From positions 910,010 to 974,009 of the forward strand of contig NMRA01000105.1 in assembly GCA_002633005.1 (NCBI GenBank): a stretch of DNA of 64,000 nt. The letters run 5' to 3'. Source of the DNA: Phoronis australis (lineage: Eukaryota; Phoronida; Phoronidae). Of the stretch, positions 48,013-59,194 are shown in pieces; the first letter of the stretch is position 1, and every line of letters begins with the position of its first letter. The notes under the pieces are model-generated. The model was not told where the DNA came from and did no database searches. It was given only the letters and a program-made list of their open reading frames with translations. Position numbers and translations under genes: made by a program.

Positions 48013-48532
48013 TGATTTTAGGATTGCGACAATTTCTTCAGTTATGATAATTTGTGGTTAGTAACACCGGCTGTAGTGGAAAATGACGCGACGGTCTTGC
48101 GAATGTGAAAACGTTTTCGAAGAAAGTGAAGTGCTGTACAGTAACTCACGCCAGGAAGTTGTGTACATGCATCTGCGAACATTTCGAGACAATTTGTGAG
48201 GGTTGATATTTGTGAAATTAAATTGTTTGTTGATGAGCGTCAAACAGTCACTTTGACGTCTTTGAACAGTGGTAGAATGTTATTTCAAGCTCACAGTGAA
48301 TACGTATTGGCAATTTAATCCTCAGGCTGCCAATAGTGCCCATGTCAACCGTGGACAGCGTTTTTGCCGTGGGTGAGCCGTAAGGCAACCCTCTCCCTCC
48401 AAGTGTCGCCCTTCATTTTGCGAAGACTCCCTCGCAAATGCCATTTCTCAATTTGTGGAAAACAACAATAACTTTGAGAGGCAGTTGGGGGCGGAAGTAC
48501 GAAATTGGAGTTCTTTGATTTTGCGTACTTTG

Positions 48533-48846
48533 CACTGGCGGATTTAGGTGGGGGGCAAGGGGGCCGTGCCCCCCCCCCTAAAATTCTACCAGATACCATT
48601 TGGCAGATCGGGTGCGAATTGCTGACAAGCACATGCGCTCAACCAGGGGGTTTCGGGGGGCTCGCGGGGTGAATACACAATGCATAGGCCTGAATAAACC
48701 CCTTTTACCGTTTTTTTGGTCAAAAGGTCCGCAAACCCCCCAGACCCCCGCATCCCTACACCCTACATTTTAGGCTGGTCTGCCGAAATTCTGGTTATTC
48801 CTAAGACCTGAACCCCCTAGCTCAAAATCCTGGATCCACCCCAGCT
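48533..48846. mobile_element. hAT-like MITE, copy 3 with internal insertion
   Basis: It begins ACTGGCGGATTTAGG with the same G- and C-rich blocks and CCTAAAATTCT as copy 1. It ends CTCAAAATCCTGGATCC then ACCCCAG. About 150 bp of extra sequence (including AAAAGGTCCG and ATTTTAGGCTGG, shared with 5765-5935) separates the halves. Target duplication unclear. Confidence 0.6.
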
Positions 48847-49534
48847 TTATATAGATGAAATGCAGCCTATGCTTCAGCCTCGCAATTTTGTGTATGCAGC
48901 CACTGAGCCGCAAGCTGCCGTGATTGAGTAAAATACTTTAATAGCTTCAGGCACATGCCATGAAGGAATTGGCTTTGTGTCGAAATAGTGCAGAATTAAA
49001 AACAAATTCAGTTATCTATATGACTTGATGAGCTTGCCTCGCGGATAAAACAAATGTATTAATCGCTCACGTACAAGATGATCAGAATGTCCAATCCAAA
49101 GCACAAACACGAGTCTGTGATAGTGCGACTTAGTGAATGTTGTAATGACCATTACGCAACGGTCGTGCAATTAAGCGGTGACGTTCGTACATTCAGTTTA
49201 CACGCTCATCAGCGCGTGGGAAGTAAAAGCTCCGAAAGAAAGCAGATATCGCCTGCAGCGAAGTGACGCCAGCATTTGCGCTGTGGTACAGAATTAATTA
49301 GTCATACATAGACTCCGAACTCAATTCGCGCCAAGAGCTGCAGATGTACTACTAGGTATATGTGACGACACTGCTAAAGTGTCAATCGAATAAAAAACAA
49401 ATAAACGGAATTCTCGGTGTACGTGAACTATGAGGAACATCTTAGGAGTTGGTTTTAAAGAAACAATATCGCTTTTACGGCTAAAAAGAGCATTTTTGGA
49501 ATTATTGTGAAATGGCATAGATTTATCCACGTTA

Positions 49535-49640
49535 TAAGCTTAACCTAGAGCTATAAAACATCAAAATCCGTTGTGTTTCTTGTGAGTTTATTCTAGCCAT
49601 TCTCTGCCAAACATCCGTTGAAATCAGCCGAGGCTGACGG
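49535..49640 (+). repeat. Dispersed repeat family R4, copy 3
   Basis: CTAGAGCTATAAAACATCAA, then TGTGTTTCTTGTGAG and a CATTCTCTGCCA segment follow the same order as the copy at 57.9 kb. This is a shorter, more diverged copy. Confidence 0.5.
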
Positions 49641-49667
49641 ATTTAACATTTAAATATACTTCGAGGG

Positions 49668-49765
49668 GGGTTTATGCTCAGCGCCAGAACGTTAGGCTGG
49701 ATCTGCGGAGGTCGCGGCCTCGATTCCACACTACCGTACGGGTGATTTCGGAAAAAAAAAACACT
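49668..49765 (+). repeat. tRNA-derived SINE head
   Basis: TGCTCAGCGCCAGAACG resembles an A box. About 50 bp later CCTCGATTCC matches the B box (GGTTCGANTCC) at 9 of 11 positions with its left neighbour. A run of ten A follows. This is the structure of a tRNA-derived short interspersed element. Confidence 0.5.
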
Positions 49766-52707
49766 TATATCGCCCATAATGTTCCCATAAACACATGTGC
49801 TACGATTTAGAAAAATCGCAAGGGCAGTATTGTTCTCGTGAAATCAGACACAAGTACCACATAAAAATGATCTTCCCGAATTTGTAACTTAACATGATAT
49901 CTAAGAAAGTGATCTATGAGAAATGTATTGCTACATGATCTTTTGACAGCAAGAATTTTTCTAAGGTATATTCGAGACGTAATACACAATAACGGTAATA
50001 TTTTTTACAAAAAAAAGATTAATTGCGGACCTCCATGTGACGTGCAAACGAATTGAAACAAATAGGCAATATTTCCGGAAAAATTTGATAAGGTTTATCG
50101 ATATAATTATTAGAATGTTACTAAATTTAATCACCTGTTAATTAATTACTTCAAAACATGAGCGTTAAGCCAGGTGTACGATTGCATTCAACTGAGACCC
50201 GTCTAAAGAATAGTGTAAAGCCAATGCAAATCTCACTCAGGCTCAGCCGGGATCATGTTTAGGATCTACATACAGCCGAGTAGGAAGAACCTTTGACGCA
50301 CATATACATCTGCATGTAGGCGACTGCACGACCCGTTGAAAAATAAAGATGACTTGGGGAAGGCGATGGAGAGCAAAGCAAATGATACATTTATCGCAGT
50401 TTCGCACATATCCATTGCAGTTATCTGGGTACAGACCGTAGTAGTAAAGGGAATGGACGTTCTAAACATCAAGTTGCATATACACACACACATACAGAAA
50501 TAGGCAGTGTCCAACGTGCCCTCTTTGTCAAAAACTCGGTCTTCTGAGGACGAGAACCATTGCGCCGTGGGTTTATAATATCAGTGTGCATCGGTATCCC
50601 GAATAAAGAATGGTATTTCCCCCATGTGGTCTTAGTCATCCACGAACAAACGCAAAATCAAGAGAAATTATTCACATGGAATCGCTATAGTACATGTGCA
50701 TGTTGAAAATGTACCGTAGATTATGCAACATACAACATGAATTCTGGGAATTTACTGCGGTTTTTACACATTTTCATGGGTTTCCCATGAGTGCTCAAAG
50801 ACTTTCATGACAATTTCACGATAATCTCCAGGAACCAGGATTTTTCCATCAAAACGCGGAGGAAAAGCTGTTTTTGTTAATGGCAATATGTATACTTGAA
50901 TCAATGCATGTGACGATCATGCGACATGACTCACAGAATTGAATTCTCTTATCTTTGTGTATTCCACCATTTTTACCTCTTTCATTCAAGTTTCTGTGAG
51001 ATTTTCAAGTTTGATAACTGGTGTTTTTTTCAATCTGTTTTATGATCACTTGATACCGGGCTGTTGAAAACGATTGCGTGAATTTAAATCAAACTAGTTT
51101 CCCCTCACGCGACCGTTCATAAAATATTATCAGCGATTCAAATGTTCTAGTGGTTATCTGACTACATGATGAATTTTCAGTAATAAATACGACATATTTG
51201 TTGAAACTAACACGAACGCATCCCGACTGAACGATGTTGATGAGCAAGGGTCGCACCAGAGGAAAAATGAAAAATGAACAGCCGAAAAGCTTTCTGTTCA
51301 CGAATAAATGTTTAGTATCCTCTCGTTTTCTAAACAGGCAATAAATTGAATATACCTAAGGCAAGTTTTGCTAAAATGACACAACGTTGCGACATTCGCA
51401 ACGTTTGGCTAAGTCTTTATTTAGACTCTGTGTAGATAAACGTCGCAAAGTTACAATTGTTATTTGTGAATCATCGTGACTGGTTTGCACTCGTATAACG
51501 GGCCCATGTGGCCTCGAGGTTCGATAATAAATAATTCTTCCAATACCGTTACCACGGGAACGTATCAACACGATGTTTAGTGCAATAATCAGGGACCAGC
51601 GAGACTTGAATTGTGAACATTTTGATTGTGTTCTTAATTCTGTCAACCAGTGCAGTTACATGTACACGTACATGTACATAGTGGGCGTGTTTAAGAGTAA
51701 AACAAGACTACACGACTACAGCAGTCAGGCATTGTAAAAGTCGCCGTGACTATGAGCCAATGAGCCAGTTCTAAAGCAATAGCGAAATATAACTTCTTTT
51801 TAGATATAGAAATAATCTCTGCTCTGAGTTAAGAACAAGATAAGATAGGTTATATAACGGCAAGTGGTCTAGTACAAAAGTTGTTTTTTTAGAGAGAACG
51901 CCCGGATTCATTGAATCTGTGAGTTCATATCCTTCAGCCAACGTATATTTTTGTCAGACTGGCCAAACATAGTGCAATCGGAACACATTGTTTTTAACCG
52001 GATATTGCTCATCAAGTATAGACAAAAACGTACAATTTTTGCGACTAAACAGTTTACATTATGAGTTAATATTCACACTTCGATAATCTCGATGAGCAAA
52101 ATGCCATTACGGCGGAAAACCGCAGCATACTCTACAACGAACCTCCAGGCGAATTAATGCCTGACGAAATTCTTGTGGCCGCGACACAATTGCCGGCGGC
52201 AAGATAAAAATGAATACTTTCAAAGCTAATTATTTAGCAAGTAAAAATTTAAAGATGAATTATGTTAATGATTGGCAACGATAGTACTGAGCAATAGCAA
52301 CGTCAATGAATAGCACATGGAAGCCTCCTACAGCGGTTTACGTATCTAAGAGTTGTAAAACGGATGGGAACTACATAATAATTGGTTGAACGTCGCTAAG
52401 AGTTAATGAATTCAAGCAATTCATTTATTGAGAGTTTGTATTCTCCAACAAGAAACAGAACAAATACGTACTAAATAAATGAATACATAAAAAGAGAAAC
52501 TGAGAAAAATTTGAATACCGAGTCTATAACATAATGAATATAAAGTACATGTACATGTACCAATCTTTCGTGCGAGATGGATAAAACGTGATGCGAGATG
52601 CTGTCGGACTTAACCGTGGATACGCGCATGCCAGGGAAAGACGGCCAATGTACTTTGTACATGATGTCTCTTTGCGTGCAGCGTATTCAGGTGATCTCTA
52701 ATACATG
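49766..52707. other. No gene recognised
   Basis: AT-rich with minus-strand frames of 60-91 codons and none recognised. A TACATGTACACGTACATGTA-type palindromic tract lies near 51657-51679. Confidence 0.35.
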
Positions 52708-52713
52708 TTTATT
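52708..52713 (-). promoter_or_regulatory. Poly(A) signal AATAAA (minus strand)
   Basis: A canonical hexamer immediately after the TGA stop of the minus-strand exon 52714-52872. Confidence 0.4.
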
Positions 52714-53366
52714 TCAAGCCGTTTCCAGTAAGGTTGCCGGAATCCCACAGTTACCGACCGCTGTACCGGAGGGGCAACACCAACCTCCAGTTCCGGGACG
52801 CTGCTGAATGACAAAGTGCACAGAGTTATTGTACACGGCGAGGTCAGAAGAGGCACTGCCGCTTCCGACAGACTGTCACAACTATGTTTACTTTTTTCTA
52901 AAAGAACACGAATGTGTTCAATCTAAATAGCAAACCATGCCAACTGTTTTAAGCATGCCTCTTTAAAATGGCATCACACAACAATTGTCGAGATGATGTC
53001 ACCTGAAATCATTCATCGCAAGAGGAAATTCTGTCACGGAGAAAGAATTCTGAAAATTTAGTCATAAGCGGATTTTAGGGAGGGGGGGAGGGCATGTGGT
53101 CCGCCTTTTCTCAATATGAAGCCGGCCGTGGACTGAGGTTTTACCTTCGTAAATTCTAGTCGGGCCGACCCGCCAGTTATTTTCACTTAAGCTTTTCAGT
53201 TCAAGATATGTTTATGCATGTATAGGCTACTGTGTTATAAAGTGGACAGCTGATTACCCCGGCTGTGAGCTGCGTGAACGGAAATATTCAATCTTGCCTA
53301 GAAAAGACGGAATTCCTCCCTTACCGATAAGGGAGGTAGACACACCGGTGGTCTTTCTATGTTCAT
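52714..53366 (-). CDS. Candidate two-exon small Cys-containing protein
   Basis: The terminal exon (52872 down to 52714) follows GTTGTGACAG and is open for 52 codons to TGA. It begins SVGSGSASSDLAVYNN and contains GGWCCPSGTAVGNCGIP. The local GC content and codon choice (many C/G third positions) stand out from the AT-rich flanks. A possible first exon (53366 down to 53325) reads MNIERPPVCLPPLS and ends at a GTAAGG donor. Both exons are phase 0, giving a 66-residue product. No signal peptide is visible in that product, so the true first exon may be elsewhere. The antisense frame over 52598-52807 is also open. Family unknown. Confidence 0.35.
53315..53336. repeat. Perfect 9-bp stem hairpin at a putative splice donor
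   Basis: CCTCCCTTA (53315-53323) pairs with TAAGGGAGG (53328-53336) around a 4-base loop. The minus-strand donor GTAAGG of the exon ending at 53325 lies in the stem, so RNA folding could mask it. Confidence 0.6.
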
Positions 53367-54460
53367 CTTTAAAATGTGTAAAATTTCATTATAGGTCACA
53401 ACGTGCTCAGTGTTTACCAATTTCACCAGAATTAGGTGCAGACCAGCGACTTTTTATCTGCTTAGTTGTCCTTTGAAAATGCGCCAAGTCAATTTTTGAA
53501 CTAACGTATCATTTTATACGGACACACGGATCGCGAAACGCATTCGCAATGGATACTGTACATGTACATGTAGTGTGCATCATCCACTATGCATTGCGCA
53601 CCAATGGAAACGAGGCTTTCAGTGCAAATCCAGTGTTACCACCAATCCATTCTGGGTAAAATCGAGAAACTGGTCTTTCGAAAAGGCAATAAACTTTTGT
53701 CTTATATAAAAAACAACTTTGTTACTCCTTCAGACGAAGGACTATTAAACTTGTCACGGCTGGTTAGTTTCAGTCGTCAAGGTACACGTGTGGTTGTCAG
53801 GGACACTCCTGGTTATATAGGCTACTATAATATTGCACGTAGGTAAGACCACTTTTGTATTGTAGCAGTTTCAGTTCAATGAAAGGGTAAGCACGCAATG
53901 ATATTGGTCCAAGAATAGCAAACACATTTGAGAGGAAAGTTGATTTTAACACCAGCCAGAACAAGGCTTTCAGCGACTAAAAGTTTATAAACATAACTAC
54001 TACGGTATGTTTTATGAAAAGCGACTTTTAAGTCTTTTAAAAAAGACCAAAGACAGAAATTTTGGTCACAGGATCCACATATAACTATTTATGAAAAATA
54101 AGTAAAATTAACTTTAGGAAAGAATAAGATACCCACAACAGTTATTTACTGACAAAATTTGTAATTTTTCAGGCAATGATGTACTAATAATTACAATCAC
54201 TTGGCGTGAAGTGGCAGCGTACGACCAAATTTCTGTCTTTTCACGAAACAGAACCATGATGTCGACAGTTCATCAACTTCATTGTCAAAACTACGTTGTC
54301 AAATAAGACAATTACTTGGCATTTGGGTTCATCTGAGTGACAAATGCTAATCTTAGTGTACAAATCTAATAACTAAACACCCACCCCGACAAATGAACTA
54401 CAACTAATGCTGTGCATGCAAAGTGCAAGTAAGCACAAGTCACGTGTATAGACAGGGCTT
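53367..54460. other. No firm gene
   Basis: The plus frame 53589-53846 (85 codons, no domain) ends at a strong donor GTAG|GTAAGA near 53845 but has only a poor upstream acceptor (ACATGTAG). It might be an exon, at low confidence. Confidence 0.25.
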
Positions 54461-54536
54461 GTGAGTGTGTGTGCGTGTGTGTGTGCGTGTGTGTGTGTGT
54501 GTGCGCGCGTGTGTGTTTGTGTATGTGTGTGTGTGA
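54461..54536. repeat. (GT)n microsatellite, interrupted
   Basis: About 76 bp of GTGT interrupted by GC and TT steps. Antisense reading gives a run of His-Thr codons, which is not a gene. Confidence 0.95.
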
Positions 54537-55994
54537 TACCACAGCAATCAAATTACCAGAGGCTACTCATTTGTCTTGCTTCACTGATGAAACAGACTCC
54601 GGACTTGTCTGATGATTGAAGACGACCGAGGTCGCACCTGATTATTTAAACAAATTAACGAGCATTCAACAATGTATACCTCCAATAGGCGGTTTCATGG
54701 TAAGGGTGTGACGAAACTGCAACTCAACTTATTAATTTTCCAAAATTGGGCTTTAACGGTATGAAAACTAGAGTTCAACAGAAAGGTAATAAAAATTCAA
54801 CAGTTGAGCATTCATGACAAAAAGCTTATTCTAGAAAGCAGATTTTAGATACCAATTCTTTTGTTAAAATATAACAAAACCAATTTGCTACTGGTCTGAC
54901 ATACTGAAACAATCTGTACATGATAGCTGTGGTTGGAAAACTGACTATCCTGATGTATTTTCGAGAGATACGCAAATTGAAAAAAAAATAATTTCCATGT
55001 ATTTTTAGACACTCAGTGCACATGTACACACGTGAAATTCTCTGACTGCACTACAATTCAAACACGAGCAATAAACCATGCAAAAGGAAACAATTGGTTT
55101 CAAGCACAGACACGCACGTGACACCGTTCTTTTCCAAATGACACAATCAGGCTACCCGAACAACACGACAACGGCACTCACACAGTTCCTACACATACTT
55201 ACACGGCTCACGAGCCTATGCCTGGAGACCACAAATCCATAAACACAGCTCACATACTTCCAAACACGGGTTAACCATTTCCAAACACGTGCAAGACTCG
55301 CAAAAGGCGGGTTACCAGTCCAAACATAACTAGGAATGCTCACAAGAGACTTTTACTGCATCAACTGACCAACTCACTTGAATTCCAGATATCATAGTTC
55401 ATTTTACCATGCTTGGTAAGACCCACTCTGCCCAAGACTAACCACACTCTTGCACTGAGCCACAAACAAATAGTTCAAGTTTACTAAAGTCACTTTATTA
55501 ATAAACTAAAAAAACAGCCGGTTTTATCCAGTATTGACCAAACTTGTTCATTTTCTTGTAACTAATAGAGCAAATCAAATAATGCTTCCCATGGCTGAGG
55601 GAATATTTAGACGAAACTTAGACTTCTTGTTTGTTGAAGTACTGATTGTGAGTGGATTTTTTTGTAGTTAAGAGACGGCCTGCATATAATTTTGATGCTG
55701 AATGGGATTCTAATAACACCAGAGAGGGTTGTGCAAGGTTTTGATTTTTGACAACACTAAGCATTCAGGCATAGTCTTATTTGGGCAGCAAATCAGTGGA
55801 GTGTGCATCCACTAGCTATTCACTGAACACAGGCACTGAAGGAACCGGCACTTCATTGGGAACATAAATTGTGGGGTATCCGGCCTTTCGTGAGAAGGGT
55901 GGTTAGTCACAATGAAACTTGAGTCTGGGCTACCAAAAATGATTCAGTAACTGACAAACACAACACACTGAAATGGAGTCAGTGAGCCATGTTT
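54537..55994. other. No gene recognised
   Basis: AT-rich sequence. 55137-55345 has a recurring CAAACACG word that gives a minus-strand 63-codon frame. Nothing else supportable. Confidence 0.35.
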
Positions 55995-56205
55995 GCAAGT
56001 CCTGAAGCCCGTTCCTAGTAAACTAAATTAGCTAAGACAAACTTTATTCAATTTTAACATAAAACTTAAATTCGTCTTAAGTCTATTCCAAGGAAATAAT
56101 TCTAAGTTTGACTTAAGTTTTTGACTCAAGTTTTGTCTTAAATTTGACTTAACTTAGATTTAAGTAAAACATGAACTTAAGTTGGTTTCTTGAAACAGGA
56201 CCGTA
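55995..56205. repeat. TTAAGT-rich inverted-repeat element
   Basis: About 200 bp dominated by CTTAAGTT/AACTTAAG words in both orientations, bounded by CCCGTTCCTAGTAAAC on the left and CTTGAAACAGGACCG on the right. The latter resembles, in inverted orientation, the CATGAAACAG ends of the element at 29040. Probably a MITE with a degenerate palindromic interior. Confidence 0.5.
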
Positions 56206-56573
56206 GCACATTCTTAGGTGAGGAGGCTAAAGTGAAGGAACTATATGTTCATGAGTGTTCCAGCCGTGTTGTTCGGGTAGCCTGATAATAATATTCCCTT
56301 TGGAAAACGAGATGAATTTGAAATTGAACAACACACAGATGAACTTCCATACAAGCCCTTCTGAGGAATCATCACCAAAACACTACAGCATTTAATGATA
56401 ATTTCATATTGATCCAAACATTCCATTCTAACTATATTGAATTCAAAACCGATCCATTTAAAGGGACATCATCACCAATAAAAGTGATTTTCTGAGATCA
56501 GTCCCAGAACATGTTTTTATACCTAAAATTATTATTTCAACTGTAATAGTTTGGCAATCTAGGGAAAACAATG

Positions 56574-56722
56574 TCAATCCCCTAATGTCAAGACAGCTTC
56601 AGCTGCCTTGTGGAGTTCACTTCCTTTAGGTGATTCACCATGCACAGAAAAGGTGAAGTTCAGCACCCCCCCTTGGGAGTTAGAAGTGTTCAGTGTGGTG
56701 TTTGGAACATCTGGCAAGGAAG
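56574..56722 (-). CDS. Candidate terminal exon, unknown (weak TGF-beta-propeptide resemblance)
   Basis: A strong acceptor (TTTTTCTCTCGTTTCTCTTTTTAG) ends at 56723. The exon enters in phase 1 and reads SLPDVPNTTLNTSNSQGG, then VLNFTFSVHGESPKGSELHK and AAEAVLTLGD before TGA. The pattern of alternating hydrophobics (LNFTFSV), then Gly/Lys/Ser, then a helix-like KAAEAVL, recalls the propeptide of TGF-beta/activin-type ligands. The match is only by shape and is not a family call. The pyrimidine tract itself can be read as an in-frame hydrophobic leader (MLIVFLSFLFLAS), but that frame begins without an ATG. No upstream exon was found. Confidence 0.42.
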
Positions 56723-56723
56723 C

Positions 56724-57884
56724 TAAAAAGAGAAACGAGAGAAAAACAATGAGCACAACCAGCTGGGGGATATCGAAATATTTCTTCTGAACTAAGGTAT
56801 AAGTGCCAACTCAAATTTTAAAATATAAGACGCAGACAGTACAATCCACAGATTTTTCTATTACGTAATACTACAATGTCTCCAGAATTCTATATCAAAA
56901 AAATATTAAAAAATGATTTAAGTGTTGAATTCAGACACATTTAGTAAGACATTACCAAGAATATTTACAGTGAAATCCCAACAAACTATGGCCCAATGTG
57001 GCATACCCGTAACAGGAAATTTTTTCCCGTTTTTTGAAAGTAGCCTCAAATAAACACTTAATTATTTCAATGTTCTGTAGACATGGCTATCATCAAAACA
57101 GTATTTTGAGAAATTGAAGCATCCACAGCAGCGTAACGTTGAAGTTTGTAAACAATTTTCACAATTATGTTGTCTGAAACTAGTGACATTTTACAAAAGT
57201 GGATTTGGGGGGGCCTGCTGCCTAAGTAAATAAGGGCACTACCTAAGGACGTAAACAAAAAAATAAAAAACGCCCATGACGTACATGTACTATTTTTAGA
57301 GGTAACACCAAGATTTTTGAGAGAAACTTGTGAGTGGCCTCCTTGCAAAATCCTATGCGTCGGATGAGTGTTTCACCATTTGCATTCAAAACACGATTAT
57401 TCTTGTGCTGTCATTTCACACATCAACCTCATTTTTGATGTTCATTAATGTTTCGGCAGCAATTTTTCCGGTCATCATCAGAGTAATATCAGGTGATACA
57501 CTTTTACATGTATTAACAATTATTAATTATAATTATTAAATAATATTATTGTTATTTTTGGCAATTCCCATTTTAGAATCAATACTGCCTCCCATTCACT
57601 GGGACCATGATGTAATCAAAGAAGTCTCATCAGACAAATGTTCCTAAATAGTTTAATATCCTGGAATGATCAGAACACAAAAGACTCCCTTGACAAACAT
57701 TAGCAGTAATAAAGGCTGCTTCAGCGAATATATGGCCACAGGCTCAGCAGTGACTTGTTTAGTCACTGTCAACAGTACTCAAGGGGATAGCATTGGTATT
57801 TTTACAGAGCACCTTTAAAAAGACATAATCGGTTTTAGGGATTATTGTTAGAAGGGATGGACTTCCTCTTAACTTACATGTACA
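56724..57884. other. No gene recognised
   Basis: AT-rich, with minus frame 57067-57348 (93 codons) lacking motifs. If the exon at 56574-56722 is real, upstream exons should lie here or beyond, but none was identified. Confidence 0.35.
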
Positions 57885-58130
57885 AGCTTTGACCAGAGCT
57901 ATAAAACAACAAAATCTGATGTGTTTTTGATTTTCTTACAAATCACCATTTCTTGTCATTGGCTGCCAGTCTGTGACTCGTTGGAATCCAGGGTTATGAT
58001 TAAATACATTAAAATAATTGGCTACTTACCAAATGGAGTTCAGCTCTGATAAAAACGTATTGGACCACAACCGCTAAAGTCACGAGTTTAAATCCATTTT
58101 GAAGCTCGTCTCAAAAAATTCTTTACTCCC
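57885..58130 (+). repeat. Dispersed repeat family R4, copy 4, followed by a SINE-like stretch
   Basis: GACCAGAGCTATAAAACAAC, TTACAAATCACCATTTCTTG and TTGGCTGCCAG give the clearest copy of the family. Directly after, GTCACGAGTTTAAATCCATT (about 58078-58097) is B-box-like, and its 3' side resembles 21190-21235. This suggests a composite element with a tRNA-derived part. Confidence 0.5.
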
Positions 58131-59194
58131 TGATTATGTCACTTAAAGGGATGCACTCATAGTTGTTGATAATGACAATTAATATTTCTGGGCAATAATA
58201 GTGACTGTCACTGCCACTAAACCACTCTTGGAAAGAATCAAAGATTATAGTACGAGTGCCAGGAACTTCCTATCTCACTTCATTTTTCGCCCACATCAGA
58301 CCAATCACTGCTAAGGAACAAAAGCTTCACAGCATGTTATCCGGGTCAGGCAGCGTTGGCTTAACAGATCTGGACACATGTGTTGTGATAGCCATCAACT
58401 TCCTTTTCTGTGATTAATATTACCTGGACAGACATGAGGGACCAGGTTCAGCCTATTCAAAAGCATGCAAATAGGTGTTTGAAAATGGTGATATGACACA
58501 TTTCAACATGTTTCAGAAGTTCCGGGAGTCACTAAAAGAGGAAATGTTTTACTTTTCCAAAGCACAAACCAAGAGTATTTAACTGACACAATACAAGATG
58601 GCTGCCTTGAGTAGCGTTCACTATAGCTGCAATAAACCATGGCCAGCCGTTAAAATAACTTTCTTCAAAAATGTATTTGTTCTTCCAAAGCATCATTGTG
58701 TTTTCATCCTAAGTTTAGAATTAATGATTGCGCTACAACACCTGGCATTCTGACAATGGAATCACTACCTCGATGGCTGAAATTAAAACACCGCGGCAAG
58801 GAAAGTAACAGTCCTCGTCTGCAGTAATGATGAACTGTGACAGTAGTGACCTTTCCAAGCCTATAAATCATATCTAATCTGAGTAAGGAACGAGACCAGG
58901 CCAACTTTACAACAGTAAGTGGACGGAATAAAACTATTCAGCAAAAGGCGCGGGTTTATTGGACCTTTGACAGACACAGTGAATTCTAACATCTCGCTAA
59001 AGCAGCATAAATATTACACGAAAAAAATATTAGTTCCAGTTAAGTCTTAAGATCGAAATCTGACAATTCCATGAAAAGGTACAATTATTTTTCACACAAT
59101 ACAGTGAATAAGTGAAACATTTTTTCAGGATCATCAAGAAAATTATAGTCTATTATAACTTGGTTTCCACTTCACAGACATTATTATTTAATAT
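58131..59194. other. No gene recognised
   Basis: AT-rich sequence. CAAGATGGCTGCC near 58594 is YY1-like. No exon was supported. Confidence 0.35.

Noticed and set aside
53589-53846. 85-codon ORF ending at a strong GTAAGA donor
   Set aside because: No credible acceptor or initiation context and no recognised motif. Kept only as a note.
54366-54551. His-Thr-rich minus-strand ORF
   Set aside because: Translation of the (GT)n microsatellite.
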